Notes under the pieces: model-generated
Databases searched by the model: none
Seen by the model: only the letters and a program-made list of their open reading frames with translations
Told to the model about the DNA's origin: nothing
From: Argentina anserina
Taxonomy: Eukaryota; Streptophyta; Magnoliopsida; Rosales; Rosaceae
DNA: 64,000 bases
Assembly (NCBI RefSeq): GCF_933775445.1
Contig: NC_065876.1
Coordinates: forward strand, 5,084,001-5,148,000
Direction of reading: 5' to 3'
In this document: piece by piece, positions 1 to 12,640 of the stretch
Layout of the letters: each line of letters opens with the position of its first letter
Position numbering within the stretch: position 1 is the stretch's first letter
Made by a program: the position numbers and the translations under genes

Positions 1-242
1 TCTCCCGCCCCCTCTCCCTCTCCCACTACACCTTCTCCCTCCTCCACTCCTCCTTCGCCTCCCCTACCACATCCGTCCTCATCGACGCTGCCTCCTCCCT
101 CCACATGTCCTACTCCCAATTCCACTCCCTCACTCTCTCCCTCTCCCCCCTCATCTCCAAGTCCCAAGTCGCCTATATCCTCTCCCCTGCCTCCCTCCAC
201 GTCCCCGTCCTCTACTCCTCTCACCTCGCCCTCGGCGTCATT

Positions 243-422
243 TGTTGGAGAGGAGAGATCTAACATCTAAGAAGTGACAAATAAAATTGAGATTATAAGT
301 GGGTGGATAATAACCAATTATACCGAGACCTTTTGTGATTAAAACCCAACACATGTGAGGTGGTTAAGTTGGGACAATATCGGTACAGTTGGTCAACGGG
401 TCACGCTTGTCGCTGTCTAATA
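243..422 (+). repeat. 5' terminal repeat of the TRIM
   Basis: 180 bp, begins TGTTGGAGAG and abuts the PBS at 423. Its last two bases are TA instead of the expected CA. About 91% identical by eye to the 3' copy, so the insertion is not very recent. Confidence 0.93.
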
Positions 423-641
423 TGGTATCAGAGCGGGTCCATCTCTAGTTGCGCCTCCAATCTGTCGTGGGCTCGATTTGAGTGCCACTTTGTCATGAGC
501 CCATGATAGGGGTCATTATCATGCCATTGGACGGTCACCAAGTGTCGTTGATTACTGTACCTTGGTTTATTTCGTCCATGTGTGTGTGATGTTAATCTGT
601 CACATGCAGATCTAAAAAATTAGGTTGCACGTGAGGGGGCG

Positions 642-821
642 TGTTGGAGAGGAGAGATCCCACATCTAAGAAGTGACAAATAAAATAGAGATTATAAGTG
701 GGTGAATAATAACCAATTGTACCGAAGCCTTTTGTGATTAAAACCCAACACCTGCGAGGTGGTTAAGTTGGGACAATATCAATACAGTTGGTCCACGGGT
801 CACGTTTGTCGTTGTTTAACA
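642..821 (+). repeat. 3' terminal repeat of the TRIM
   Basis: 180 bp, begins TGTTGGAGAG and ends AACA. It is preceded by the polypurine tract and followed by the TCATT target duplication. Confidence 0.93.
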
Positions 822-2031
822 TCATTGTCTCCCCTGCCAACCCCATCGAGTCGCCCCACGAGGTCCATTTCCAGGTCCACCTCACCCTGCCGCCTTCGCC
901 TTCGCCACGTCAGCAACTGCCCACAAACTCCCCAAGGGCCTCAGAACTATCCTCATCGACTCCCTGGAGTTTCTCTCCATGCTCGAGCCCACGACCCGGC
1001 CCGAGTCAAAGGCGTGGTGCTGACTTACCGAAACCTCATCGCCATGATCACCGGGATGCACGCGCTGGCGATAAATCCTGACCCTGCTGAGGCGGCGGCG
1101 GTGTCGCTGTTCACGCTGCCGATGTTCCACGTGTTCGGGTTCGTCATGCTGGTCCGGGCGGTGGCATTGGGCGAGACTTTGGTTCTTATGGAGAGGTTTG
1201 ATTTCGAAGGGATGCTCAAGGCGGTGGCGAGGTTTAAAGTGACGTACATGCCGGTGTCGCTGCCGCTGATTGTGGCGCTGGCCAAGTCGGAGCTGGCGAA
1301 GAAGTATGACCTCAGCTCGCAGAAGCTTCTCGGCTGCGGCGGCACGCCGTTGGTGAAAGAAACGACCGAGAGATTCATTCAGCGGTTTCCCAATGTGGAA
1401 ATTGTGCAGGTTAGGAAAATAAAAAGTTACCAAATTTTGTATGATCACGATTTTAGTTAAAGTTACAGAATTGTTTTTATTGTTTTCAGTCAACCAATCT
1501 TTGTGTTTAATGAATAATATAGTAATTCAAGCTAAATATTTTCTACTTTGTAGCTATTTACTTTCTTAAAAAGGATAGACTTTCTGTATTGCTTGCATTT
1601 TGGCTGCTTGAGTAGCTAAAGCTTTAGACTTTTCAATTTTATATGAAGCATTTGAGTAATGAATCAATTAAGATAGGCTAATGCTACATTTCAATAATAC
1701 ACTGATAGCACTAGAGTTGTTATTGTAGAATGACTTACAAGACTTTTCTATGAGTATTAGATTATTAGCTGAGGTTAGACATGGAAGACTTTCATTGTTT
1801 TAGAATGACATTTGGCATTTGATTCCTTTTTGGAGATTGTGGGCTGCTACTTTTGTGGTATGGAAACATGTTAATTGGAGACTGGCTTCTGATCAGCTGA
1901 AGTTCATTTTCAAATCCAGTAGAGTCAGTAACCAGTTAACATCATGTGGGCTTCTTTAGTGGTATAAGCATGTACGTAGAGTAGATATTCTTAATATCAT
2001 AGCTCATAAGTCATAACAAAAGAAAGAATAG

Positions 2032-2760
2032 TGTCACATCCCGCCAAAGTTAAGCCAAATTTTACCTTGAGCATTCTAGACGGATCCGGAATATGGCAAA
2101 ACTCCTTGGAAGGTCATAGAAGATCCTAGAAGATGGTGGAAGTCTCAAGAAGCCTTGAGACATTTCCGGATTTCTCTAGAACCTTGGAGAGGCTAGTGGA
2201 ACTAGACCACTCTAGAGTTCTCTAGAACACTCAAGGATCATCTTAGACTTGTGTAGAGTTAAGTAGAGTTCTCTAGAATTCTCTACAATGTACATAGTCC
2301 TAGAAATATCTAGAACTTGTAAAGTAGGATGAGGAGCCCTATAAATAGCAAGGCACCCCTCTCATTTCATCCATCAAGCAATCTAGCAAGCAAGCTATCA
2401 AGTAAACTTGTAAGTTCTCTTGTTCAATATAAGTTCTCTTTCGAAATATTCTCTTGCCTTTCAATTGTTCTAACAGGGCGTTTGCGAGTTTAAGGCTGAC
2501 TTAGCATAAAAGAGTTGCTAAGGCCGCACGAGTTGCATAGCAAAATAATAAGCTCGTGATAATAGGCTCTTAAAACCCATTGAGGTTTTGTTTAAGATAG
2601 TTGGGTTAGTTGAAGTAAGACGATAAACCTTAGTCACCACACTAAAAATAAGCATCCAGTGATGAGACAATCCCCAATTAATACACTCTGGGCTTATGTG
2701 GTGTGAAACATCTCGATAGATTAGCAATGACTTCCATACTCACATAATCCTTGACTCCCT
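2032..2760 (+). mobile_element. LTR-like retroelement fragment in 4CLL intron 1, boundaries uncertain
   Basis: The stretch starts TGTCACATCCC, contains a canonical TATA box CTATAAATAG at 2339-2348 followed by CT-rich transcript-leader-like sequence, and is rich in repeated TCTAGAA motifs. This is the architecture of an LTR promoter (U3-R-U5). I could not find a convincing right end or target duplication, so the right limit is only approximate. It could also be intronic sequence of other origin. Confidence 0.35.
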
Positions 2761-2815
2761 GCTTTTATATATGTTTTTGATGACTTCTTCCTAGTTTTGG
2801 ACTTTTGGTAGGGAC

Positions 2816-4318
2816 TGATAGAGCGTTAATTAAAACGTCTATAATAAACCCTGTAAAACATCATCGATAGTATAGAATAAGCAGAGATTGTTCTTTCTGG
2901 AGAATTGAAGGGAACTCTAACCTTTTAGTGTTAACAAATAATGGGGGGTTTGAGATTGATTATTAACTATTAAATAAAACCAAAATTACTATTTACATGA
3001 TCGACTTATCTTTAACAAACTTAAACCAAATTTACCATTACACCACATAATTACAAGTTCGAACTTATCATGCATTCTAAGTCGACCAATTACATATTCT
3101 TTAGACACCAATACAATTAGAGCCTTAGGAGATCATCTAATCATGCAATATTTCAATTAACATTTAGATTGATTTAGGGCCTAATCTAAATTTGTATGCA
3201 ATCGAATTCAATAACACTTAGAGTAGAATCAAACAAGATTACATTTTAAGTACCAAATTTTTGTTGAAGACATGTTTCATGTGTGACGTCACCCACCATG
3301 GTTTCACATGCACATTTTCAGAATTTGTACCACTTTTAATCAACACAAACCGAACCTACTTAAGGCATGATTCGATTTGTGTCAATATGGTTGATGAATC
3401 TAGCACTCAAACACAATCTTAGGGACTGCATCCAAACACTAAATTCATATGCACATATCTGAAAATTATCTAAGAGTATGAAAAAGATGATTAGAATACA
3501 ACAATATAAATATAAACTCATTAATTATAGGAAACCATCAATTCGGTAAAGTCTCAAAAACATATCAAATACAATCTGAAAATTCTAAAACAAATACAAA
3601 ACCAATATTTCCACATAAACAACAACTTACAATCTTCATAGACAAAGAATTGTAGATTAACACAAATAGACGAAGCCATGGAGATGAGTTACGAGAATCA
3701 CACGTTGTAGGGACATTAGAGGTATGTCTTTAATGGTGATTTTGGTGGAGATGAGATTTATATATGGGGAAGAAAGGCTTGATGTTTTTGTGAAGGATGT
3801 TTGAGGTAGTATTTTGACAAAGATTTGGCTCTTGAATGCAAAGGAGAAGTGATGTTATTTGAGAGGCGAAGCCATGTATATATAGAGGAAAGAGGGAGGG
3901 TTTGAACTTGCCTCTTTCTTCATATAATAATGTCATGTTTTATCTTCCTAAATCATATCATGTTTTATTCCCTAAATCATGTCATGTTTTATGTCTTTAA
4001 TGATCATTTTCTATTTAATTGTTGCATGACTTGGCTCCATATCTTTTTCTTTAATTATCTATTCAATCCAATCTGAAAATAAGAAAATAAAATCATAAGT
4101 AAGAGATAATTAGTTTCGAAACCTAACAAGGATTCCTAGTTAAACTAGGACTCTAGACCAATTATGCGTTTTTAACTCATGTAAGCACAAAAATGCATCC
4201 AATACCGCCAAAGACTCTTACTACGACTCAATGACTCAATAGTACAACAATAAGGGCTAAGCAAAGTACAAATTGAGGTAAAAACATGTTAAGAACGTCG
4301 CACAAAGTGCTCCTATCA
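2816..4318. mobile_element. Probable solo LTR (about 1.5 kb) in 4CLL intron 1
   Basis: Begins TGATAGAGCG and ends GTGCTCCTATCA, so the termini are short inverted repeats of TG...CA form. The flanking 5 bases are GGGAC and AGAAC, an imperfect target duplication. Length (1503 bp) and left-end motifs (TTAATTAAAAC, TAGTATAG, AGATTGTTC) match the better-defined solo LTR at 15470-16942, suggesting one family. There is no coding potential. Together with the preceding LTR-like block it accounts for most of the 3-kb intron. Confidence 0.55.
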
Positions 4319-5791
4319 AGAACATGGTGGCTTGGAATTGATAAGTTTACGCATGACCAGTTGTGACATGATAACTCTTTCTAATTGTCACAATGCTTGA
4401 ATACTGTTGCTGTTTAGGGATATGGTATGACTGAAACTGGAGGAGGAGCTACGAGGATGGCAGATGCTGAAGAGGCAAAGCAGTATGCTTCTGTAGGCCG
4501 CTTGGCTGAAAATATGGAAGCCAAGATTGTTGATCCAGAAACTGGAGAGGCCTTGCCCCCAGGCCAGAGGGGAGAACTGTTGTTGCGAGGTCCTACAATA
4601 ATGAAAGGTAAGAACCATTGCCTTCTGTTAGTGTCACAAAGACTAGGCATTTTACAATCTAATTATTCTATAAAAAAAACTATCTCTGACTCTGATTCAT
4701 ATCAGTTCTGAATAGTTTGACCTTTCTAAAACAATTATGATCTCTGCAGGTTACATAGGAGATGATAAGGCAACTGCTGAGACCTTCGATAAAGACGGGT
4801 GGTTAAAGACTGGTGATCTATGTTATTTTGACAACATGGGGTTCATGTACATTGTGGACAGGTTAAAGGAATTGATAAAGTACAAGGCTTATCAGGTGAG
4901 TGAAAGTTTCTCCACCTTAACTCTTTTAGAAACATGGTTGTAAATGTCATTTTGTTAGTCCATTCAAGTAATATTGCACGTCTGGAACAAATCGCAGGTA
5001 CCCCCAGCTGAGTTGGAACATATACTTAATTCACATCCTGACATTGCTGATGCTGCTGTGATTCCGTATGTATCTTGAACTACGTGACAATATTATTTAC
5101 TTGTGGAAAATGCTTGTTTCTTCTCGTGCTCTATAGCATTAGACTAGCCATTGCTTACAATCATCTCTTGCTACCTCTGGAATATTGTTTCTGAAAAGAG
5201 AGAGTATTTATCTGTAGACAAGAACCTAGTGCACAGAGAACAACTTCAAGAACTTATCAAATCTTAAAAAAGAAAAAGACACAAAGATGGGAATTATTTA
5301 GCAGATATTTACTGATAAGAATGCGTGTATGGGAATCCTGCATAGCTACTAACATGGCAAAACAACCGACTGTCTGAAAGTTAATGGAAGATTTTGCATA
5401 TATATCTGTTGTTCCTCCTGTTCATCTGTCCTTATTTCTGCCAATCGTCTTCTGATGCAGGTACCCTGATGAAGACGCAGGGCAGATTCCCATGGCCTTT
5501 TTTGTTAAAAAACCAGGAAGTAATATCACTGAGGCTATAGTAATGGATCTGGTTGCAAAACAAGTATGCTCACGAACACAGAAACATCTCTTGCTGATTT
5601 TCTGTTCAATTATCATCAAAATTCTCTCTGGCCCATCCATGCTCAATTTGGTTAATTTCTTGCAGGTTGCACCATACAAAAAGATTCGGCGCGTGTCATT
5701 CATCAACTCTATTCCGAAATCTCCAGCTGGAAAGATTTTGAGAAGAGAGTTAGTCACCCTTGCGCTATCTAGTGGGTCATCTAAATTATGA

Positions 5792-6849
5792 TTCTGTTAT
5801 TCATACTTAGGATGAAAGCTCGCTGAGCGTTTCACTCAATTTGGCAGATAAACTTGTTCATTCTTTAGCGTGTAAATCAGTTGGTTAGAATCTATTGAGT
5901 TCCACCAAGTAAGCATATATCTATACGTTGTTTGGGGGTTAACTGTAAATCCAAACAACTTATGTATGGGACATTGAAATTCATTAAAAAAAAACACCCT
6001 TCTTCTTCTTCTTCTTCCTTGATGCGAAATCTCCCAAGACCGTTAGGTTGGTAGTTGTTTAGTCACTCCAGCTAGTCAACCAGCTGATGAAAGTTATATT
6101 GAACCATTGGAACTTGGAAGGAATGAGGTACAAAATTTGTAAAAAGCTTCCCAAGTATTAAGTTTTCGTTGCTCATTCTGTGGAAATGAGGCCATGCTCC
6201 TTTATTTGATCCTCAGTTCCTCACTATATTCGACTGTTAGGTTTCTGTCAATTTTTGTCTCAGTGGATGATGCATTTACAAGTAGCTAGATTGTCAGTTT
6301 CCAATTGGCCCCTTCATCAAGCTTATTCCCCTTGGGCTAGATTTTCTGGGGAAAAAAAATATCAGAGAGATTTTAAGCCATGCAAGTAAAACAAAACAAT
6401 GTAAGAAAAACAGGATCTTTAGTTGGGCACTTTGGCTGGTGAAGCTCCTAGACTCCTGGAGCTTCTATTTTTATAAACCTTGTCTGAAATATAAAAAATA
6501 TAAATACAATAATTAATAAATAGCTTCAATCTCCATGAAAGTGATCTATGGATTTTTTATCTGCTTTAGCATCTTGGACTATCAACATCACTGTTACTCT
6601 TCAAGCTCAGGCATTTCTGAATTTGCCTTGTGTATTAAGTACACTGACTGTGTGACTGGCAGTTGCAAAAGGCAATATGAACATTCTCAAACATTGTATA
6701 CAAACTTACATCTGAATCAAAGAACAAAACCACTTGGGGATTCGGTTTCTTTTCTTATTGTCTTCATTGATCAACCCCTATTAAAGGGCCCCCGCACTCA
6801 TACAATCATCTCAAGCAGAGGCTGTTTGTTATTCAATTTCCTTCACCTC
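5792..6849. other. Intergenic spacer between 4CLL pseudogene and GRL gene
   Basis: Holds the 3' untranslated region of the 4CLL gene, a short (TTC)n microsatellite near 6000-6018, and the upstream/5' untranslated region of the next gene. An in-frame upstream ATG exists at 6535, but the amino acids it would add look non-coding. I see no other gene. Confidence 0.5.
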
Positions 6850-8748
6850 ATGGCAGCAGTCCCAGAATCACAAGAAACCATAATCCCACTGATAGACACA
6901 TCAGAAACACAAACAAAAACAGAACCAGATGATGATACCATTGTTGATCTCACTCTCTCCCGCTTTGAGACCTTTCTCAGGCTCTTCGGCTTCTGCCAGT
7001 ATTCCTTTTGGAGCTTCAGTCTCTCATGGCTCATATTTCTTCTCGTGGTTGTTGCACTGCCAGTGCTACTTATTGTGGTCTTTCATTGTCCCAGTTGTGA
7101 CAAGTATCAGATCAAAAGTTTCGAGCTTGAGATTCTGGTTTGCCAATCTCTTGTGGCTGCAGTTTCTTTGCTTTGCATATCTCACAACCTCCGCAAGTAT
7201 GGAGTAAGAAGATTCTTGTTTGTGGATAGGTATCATGGCCATATGACTCAGTTCCATGATGAGTATATACAAAAGATCCATGTAAGTCTGCCAATACCGA
7301 CATCTGCCTTATTGCTCTGAAGATTTTGTTGCTATATATATTATTGTATTGTTAGTTGTAGGTAAAAATATCAAATTCTCACTTGAAAGGGGAAGATTTG
7401 TCTGCTGAGTTGCCTAGATAGTTGAAACAAAATTTAATGTAGAACTAACAGTCTAACACACATACAATTTACTGGATTGACTGTTGGTTTATCTCTTTCG
7501 TTTTAAACATGCACCATGGGTGAAGTCTTAGCTCTCAAAGAATCACTGAGATCGTATAAAGCTTGCACAAATTAACCATTTCTGCTGATGCATGTGATAT
7601 GAAAATTCATGTACTATTGTGGTTGTTTCCATACTGAGATTGAATCGGTGCTTCTTCACTCTTCAGGATTTCTTTCGCTTGCTGTTAGTTTGGTTACTAC
7701 CTTGCTACCTTCTGAAGACTGCTCGTGAAATCACTCGAGTCTTTTATGTTCCCCAAGATTCATGGTGGAAATCTGTTGTTGTGTTGTTTGCTTACCTTGT
7801 GCCGTGGATGTATTCAAACGTAATATTCCTATCAGGCAGTTGTTTGTTCAATTTGGTGTGCAATCTGCAAGTCATACACTTTGATAACTATGGGAAGCTG
7901 TTAGAAATGGATATAGATGTTTCTGCATACATTGAGGAACACATTCGTTTAACGCATTATCTATCCAAGATTAGCCACAGATTCCGAATCTATCTTCTTC
8001 TTCAACTCTTACTAGTCACAGCTAGCCAGTTTGTGGTTCTTCTGGATACCACTGAAAACAGCAGAATCATCAATCTCATCAATGGAGGAGACTTTGTAGT
8101 AAGTCTAGAACAATATGCTTCATACACATGCATCACATAAAAAATACAGTTAGATACTCATATTGCTTGGTTTCTAACAATGACAGGTCTCCTCAATTGT
8201 TGAGCTTGTTGGGGTAATCATATGCTTACAAGCAGCTGCAAAGATTTCACATAGAGCTCAAGGGCTTGCATCAGTAGCTAGCAGATGGCACGCTCTGGTC
8301 ACGTGCAGCTCCGGCGATCCTTCTCAATCGGGAATTGATAATGAAACAGAAAACTTGGAGACTTCATATCCAGCTGGTTCATTGCCCATAAACTACTCAG
8401 AAACTGATATCGAGTCTCTTGATTATGTGCCAATGCCTACAAATACACAACTAGCTTCATACATGTCCTTGTATCACAAAAGAGAGGCTTTTGGTACATC
8501 CGCTTAAACTTGCTACTAGAAAACCTCAACTAAGTTGCAGTGAAGGAGTGGTTACATGTTGTGCAGTCATTTAGAGTCTAACAAGTGGTTTATTTCTTGC
8601 TTCAGTTATCTATATGCAGTCCAACTTCGGCGGGGCTACTATATATGGATGGAGGATCGATCGGGCGCTGATTAATACTATCTTCTTTGTTGAGCTTTCA
8701 CTGGTTCTCTTCGTGCTTGGAAAGACCATAACATTCACCACTGCGTGA
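6850..8748 (+). CDS. DUF3537 membrane protein, plant gustatory-receptor-like (GRL) family
   Basis: Four exons: 6850-7281, 7667-8098, 8187-8493 and 8606-8748, phase-consistent, giving 437 residues, the usual size for DUF3537 proteins. The start was chosen at MAAVPES, where family-like sequence begins. Hydrophobic segments lie near residues 57-79, 94-113, 147-162, 178-205, 252-270, 290-306 and 411-433, with a charged loop (RYHGHMTQFHDEY) between TM2 and TM3. The last exon encodes NFGGATIYGWRIDRALINT followed by TM7, the conserved C-terminal block. Structure-guided work grouped plant DUF3537 proteins with animal gustatory/odorant receptors; their ligands and physiological roles in plants are essentially unknown. 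The reading frame is intact and all splice sites are canonical, so the gene is probably functional at a cell membrane. Function is not inferable from the sequence. Confidence 0.88.
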
Positions 8749-10144
8749 ATTATGAACACTGTTTTGCGACTTTTAACGTATATGAGGGGCATTGCCAACA
8801 CAATTGTAAGTCTTAATTTCAGTTGTTATCGGAGTAGGAGAACTTCAATTGTCTCAAGCCAGAACACGCATTACTTAACCTATTCAACTTGCATTCTTAA
8901 ATGCAGGGATAGTGTTTTTGTCCTCACGGGTTTCCCATACAAGAATAATATCACAGTTATTAGACAATTGGATTCACACATTTCTTCATATATGAGTAAT
9001 ATGACAAAAGAAAACGCAATATCCATGGCAATTTTGCCTAAACAAGCAAAATGTACTTGTGGATGAAGATGAAACATACTGTCAAAATTGAAAACAAGAA
9101 GACAAGATGCTCTGCCTTGGCAATAGATCGGTCTCATTTAGAATAACTACTAAATGTTGCAAGGCTTTTACTACTTTATTCTTCCTACTTAGTTACCGCG
9201 TCGACAATAGTTCGCATAAGACCAAGAGTCCAAGACACTTTAAGTCTAACTCCTCTTACAGTATCCACATTTGATACATAAAATCCTGTAATATCCCGTC
9301 ATAAATAGAATAAAATCCAGAGACGTATGAATCAATGATATATATTTGAAAGGCGCCTTACCAGCCAAGTGGTTGCATGCAAGCAAAACTCGTACCCCAC
9401 CAGAGGAAGATCATTCCTAAAGAATGAACACCAGACACAAATTGGTAGAAGTCAAAAGTTTAAAATAACACAGGGAAGATGAAACTGGAAATCAAAATGA
9501 AATCAAACCAAAAGGCGAACTACAACCAATTTACAGCAACCCTGAAGCATGCAGCTATACATAGAACTCGAGTACCTATAGAAAGTGACACAGCTTAAGA
9601 GTTGAGAGTTAAAACATGGGGAAGTTGAATTTCATAGTGGGTGAACAAAATCCCAGTTAATTATGAAGTAGCTGCCTCCCATTTAAGACTTGCTCCCATC
9701 TCCAATTTAGCTTATCCGTTACATTGCATATATGAAACACTATGATGTATAAACTGATATAAATGTGGAACATACAAACCAACTCGAGCAAATAATCACA
9801 TGCCATGGCCTCATTGGTAATAAAATAACTTACATTTGCAAAACCAAGTCTGAAATGCAGAAGTGCATCCTCCCCTGCTTTTTAGGCCCAGAATCACTTG
9901 CAGACAAAGTATAAACAGAAATAAAGAGTAAACGAACGGTCCAAAGAAAACACTTGATAATATAGTAATAAGATCAATGCATCCAATTATGTACTCCAAA
10001 TTTTACGCAACAGTATACACCAGTTGAACATGAAATAGAATCGAGTTTTTCTGTTTTTCTCAACATTACTCCAGACCTTTATATAGGCAGACAGTGAAAC
10101 ACTGACACCTTGCAAATCCTTCAGACTTCAACAGAGAATCCTAA
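8749..10144. other. Intergenic region; right part is the CDKG2 3' UTR with a likely intron
   Basis: No coding gene seen. The right-hand part (about 9800-10144) is duplicated beside the kinase pseudogene at about 14790-15180, which argues it is transcribed 3' UTR of the kinase. A minus-strand GTAAGT donor near 9831 suggests a 3'-UTR intron. Confidence 0.45.
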
Positions 10145-12175
10145 TTACCGCTTTCCCCGACGCGCCCTTTCCAGATGCTCCTTTTCCTGACGCTGCCTGA
10201 GGATCATGTACCTGTCATGCACAGTAGGAGAAGGCTTGTAAGGTCTGGGTTCAGGATAATCTTTGAACCAGTCATGGCCAAGAGCATCATCCACTGAAAT
10301 CCGCTGCGCAGGGTCATATGTTAAAAGCCTAGTCAACAAATCCAACCCTGAAGCAGAGAGCATTGGGGATCCTGTGAAACATGTCCCAGCAAATTTCTTG
10401 CGCAAAAGGTTCTCCCGCTGTCTAACCTGAATTGCTTTGAAGCCAGGTAAATTGGATACCCCAGGCCAATCCGTCTCATTTGGTGTACCAAGAGTTCTGA
10501 ATATCTTGTCAAGCTGCTCAACTTCGCTTTTCCCTGGGAATAGTGCTTCCTTGGCCAACAGTTCAGCCATTATACATCCAACTGACCACATATCAATTGC
10601 TGTAGAATACTGTTTCTGACCCAATAGAAGTTCAGGCGCCCTGTACCACAAAGTGACCACTAGGGAAGTATATGGCTTCAGGGGACTCCCGTACTGCCGT
10701 GACAAACCAAAGTCGCATATTTTCAGTTCACCCTCCTTGTTTAAAAGAATATTTGAGGTTTTCAGATCTCTGTGGAGAATCCAATTGTCATGCAGATACT
10801 TCACACCCTCCAACAAACTTTTCACCAAGTACTTAACTTCTCCTATACTAAATGGTTGCTTCGTTGCCTCTGTCAGAAGCTTAAGCTCATACTCCATACA
10901 CTCCATAACCATAAAAATATCATCACCATTGTGAACAACTTCCTTCACACCAACAATGGAAGGGTGATTACACGCCAAGAGAATGTTTATTTCTCTCAAT
11001 GATGTAATAGGGAAACCTTCATTGGACTTATCCATCTTCACCTTCTTAATGGCTACAATTTCCCCAGTTTGTTTATCTCTCGCTTTGTAGACAACACCAT
11101 AAGTGCCTTCACCAAGCATCCCATCTAGTTTAGCAAACTCTGCCACACTTCTGCATCCCTGAAGCATGTTTGTACTTCTTCCTCTCGACACCGGAGACTC
11201 TTCAATCTGAGGAAGACCACTATCATCCTCTGAGTCAGAATACATGTGACCACCACTTGCATCCCCATCAACTCCTCCGGTCTCTTCCTCCCTAACAGAG
11301 TTGCTCTCTTCATCAGAGCTAGAGGTTCTGCTCCTAGGCCCAACTGAGTCCTCTCTTCGGATTTCGCCACTTTCTGGACTAGAGTTACCTCTGCCATCCT
11401 GCATTGGAGAATCAGTATCAGATGCCCATCTTGACATTGAGATCCTGGTCTGGTCTTTATCATGCAGGTTACTCTGTGCCTCAGATTTGCATATTGGGGT
11501 GTGCAAATCAGCCGGACCTTCCGATTGGGAAAACTCCACCAACCGACCAGCAACAGAAGCTTCAGCTTCAGACACCTCCACTCCCTGGGACTGAATCTCT
11601 GAAATAGGAGACTTTGAAGAAACCCCATTGATTTGAGTAGGCTGATGAGATGCAGGAGATGTGACTGGAGCAACTTTAACAACCCTATTCTTTGACGCTA
11701 TCCTCACTTTCTTCTCTTCTCTGTCAATTGTAACAGGAGACTTCCTCTTCTCTGAAAATGATGAAACCACACCTTCCGGAGACTTCCTCTTCTCAGTAAC
11801 CCCGCCTCTGTGAGATTGAATGTCTGAAGCAGGACTCTTTAAGACAACATCATGAGCCACCTTCTCTGCCGAGCAAGGAACAACTCCACTCCTTGTCAAT
11901 GTCCTCGCTTTCTTCTCTTCTTTATCCTCCCATACAATGGGCGTAAACTTCCTCTTCTTCTCAGGAAGCACGACCACCGCCCCTTCCCAATGTGGAGCTC
12001 TCCCATTCTCAACCGACCTTCTCAAATCGCGAACCTCATCCCTACATCTAGCACCACCATCGCTGCCACGGCTCAGCTCAACACCAGAGAAGCCATTCCT
12101 ATAAAACTCAGATTCTCTTTTAGAGTACTTAGGAGAATCCCTTCTTCTAAAAACTTCAACTCTCCCTGTCGCCAT
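10145..12175 (-). CDS. CDKG2: Cyclin-dependent kinase G-2-like, PITSLRE kinase (CDK11 homologue)
   Basis: Single coding exon of 676 residues; the first true ATG is at 12175 (the codon at 12190 is GTG). The N-terminal half is low-complexity, basic and Ser-rich with repeated KRKSP-type blocks. The kinase domain spans about residues 347-638: glycine loop GEGTYGVV, catalytic lysine in VAIKKVKM, cyclin-binding helix PITSLRE near residue 387, [11 protein letters not shown] near 467, DFGLSR, and activation segment [14 protein letters not shown]. The C-terminal tail ends ERARRGKR. Plant CDKG kinases partner with L-type cyclins and act in pre-mRNA splicing, meiotic chromosome pairing and thermotolerant development in the nucleus. 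No lesion is seen. A frameshifted tandem copy lies about 5 kb to the right. Confidence 0.95.
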   Translation of the reverse strand: MATGRVEVFRRRDSPKYSKRESEFYRNGFSGVELSRGSDGGARCRDEVRDLRRSVENGRAPHWEGAVVVLPEKKRKFTPIVWEDKEEKKARTLTRSGVVPCSAEKVAHDVVLKSPASDIQSHRGGVTEKRKSPEGVVSSFSEKRKSPVTIDREEKKVRIASKNRVVKVAPVTSPASHQPTQINGVSSKSPISEIQSQGVEVSEAEASVAGRLVEFSQSEGPADLHTPICKSEAQSNLHDKDQTRISMSRWASDTDSPMQDGRGNSSPESGEIRREDSVGPRSRTSSSDEESNSVREEETGGVDGDASGGHMYSDSEDDSGLPQIEESPVSRGRSTNMLQGCRSVAEFAKLDGMLGEGTYGVVYKARDKQTGEIVAIKKVKMDKSNEGFPITSLREINILLACNHPSIVGVKEVVHNGDDIFMVMECMEYELKLLTEATKQPFSIGEVKYLVKSLLEGVKYLHDNWILHRDLKTSNILLNKEGELKICDFGLSRQYGSPLKPYTSLVVTLWYRAPELLLGQKQYSTAIDMWSVGCIMAELLAKEALFPGKSEVEQLDKIFRTLGTPNETDWPGVSNLPGFKAIQVRQRENLLRKKFAGTCFTGSPMLSASGLDLLTRLLTYDPAQRISVDDALGHDWFKDYPEPRPYKPSPTVHDRYMILRQRQEKEHLERARRGKR

Positions 12176-12640
12176 ATGATTAACAACCACAGCTCTTCTT
12201 AGTTCAAAGATATCAAACTCAACAATTACAAAACAAAATTAACAAATCCCCAACAATTCTCAACCCCCAATTTCAATACTATCAAACCCTAGAATCAAAA
12301 ATTCAATCTCTTTTTTTGGTTTCTTTTTCTTCGAAATCTAGAGCAATCAGCAGAGAATACAGATAACACAAAGCAATATAGATCCAATCAGAAAATCAAA
12401 GGCAGATCTCGGAACAGCAATTAGTAAATAAAATTGCAGCGATTGAGAAGCGGAGAAAACCCTAGACCTCGGAGCCGTGAGAAATTCACAGGTATCGGAA
12501 GGTCTTACCGGAATCGATCGCCGGTGAGAAGCTGTAAAGGTCGGATGGGGACGCCTTCAGGGTTTGGTCTTTGCTTCGAGGTCAAGAAGAGAAGGAGGTT
12601 CTTATGGTTTTAGGGGTTGGGCGGCGGAAGGATATAAATA
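12176..12640 (-). promoter_or_regulatory. CDKG2 5' UTR with leader intron and core promoter region
   Basis: Reading the minus strand, a GTAAGACC donor follows a GC-rich leader at about 12509, and an acceptor-like CTAAG lies just upstream of the start codon, so a roughly 300-bp leader intron is likely. An AT-rich TATATTTATATCC stretch near 12630-12645 could serve as the TATA region. Assignments are by inspection only. Confidence 0.4.

Larger units (their letters stand above)
243..821 (+). mobile_element. TRIM (terminal-repeat retrotransposon in miniature) inside the 4CLL exon
   Basis: A 579-bp element with two direct terminal repeats of 180 bp each (243-422 and 642-821), differing at roughly 16 positions by eye. 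It is flanked by a perfect 5-bp target duplication TCATT (238-242 and 822-826). The primer-binding site TGGTATCAGAGC, complementary to initiator tRNA-Met, lies directly after the first repeat at 423-434. A purine-rich tract (GTGAGGGGGCG) lies directly before the second. The repeats begin TGTTGG; the second ends in CA, and the first has decayed to TA. There is no coding capacity. Removing the element and one TSD copy rejoins the exon reading LGVI-VSPANP, which proves insertion into coding sequence. Confidence 0.95.
1..5791 (+). pseudogene. 4-coumarate:CoA ligase-like gene (peroxisomal 4CLL type), 5' end outside window, exon 1 broken
   Basis: The family is acyl-AMP-forming ligases that activate phenylpropanoid or oxylipin carboxylates to CoA thioesters in peroxisomes. 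Exons read as: exon 1 from the window edge to 1409 (interrupted by a TRIM), 4418-4607, 4750-4895, 4998-5065, 5461-5563 and 5666-5791, all with GT-AG junctions and consistent phase. Visible motifs are SPANP (after TRIM removal), GYGMTETGG at the start of exon 2, [20 protein letters not shown], the C-terminal catalytic-lysine segment [11 protein letters not shown], and a terminal SKL peroxisome signal. Exon 1 is broken in three ways: the TRIM at 243-821, a frame change near 870-890, and a deletion near 1005 that joins TTRP almost directly to VKGVVLTYRN. That deletion removes the SSGTTG phosphate-binding loop. Exons 2-6 show no lesion, so inactivation looks recent or a short 3' transcript is retained. 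The subfamily (4CLL5/4CLL9) is a guess. Confidence 0.85.

Noticed and set aside
759..1460. A 233-codon open frame beginning in the TRIM and running through the 4CLL exon
   Set aside because: It starts at a GTG inside the transposon repeat and joins 4CLL by chance; the native frame enters from the left of the TRIM.
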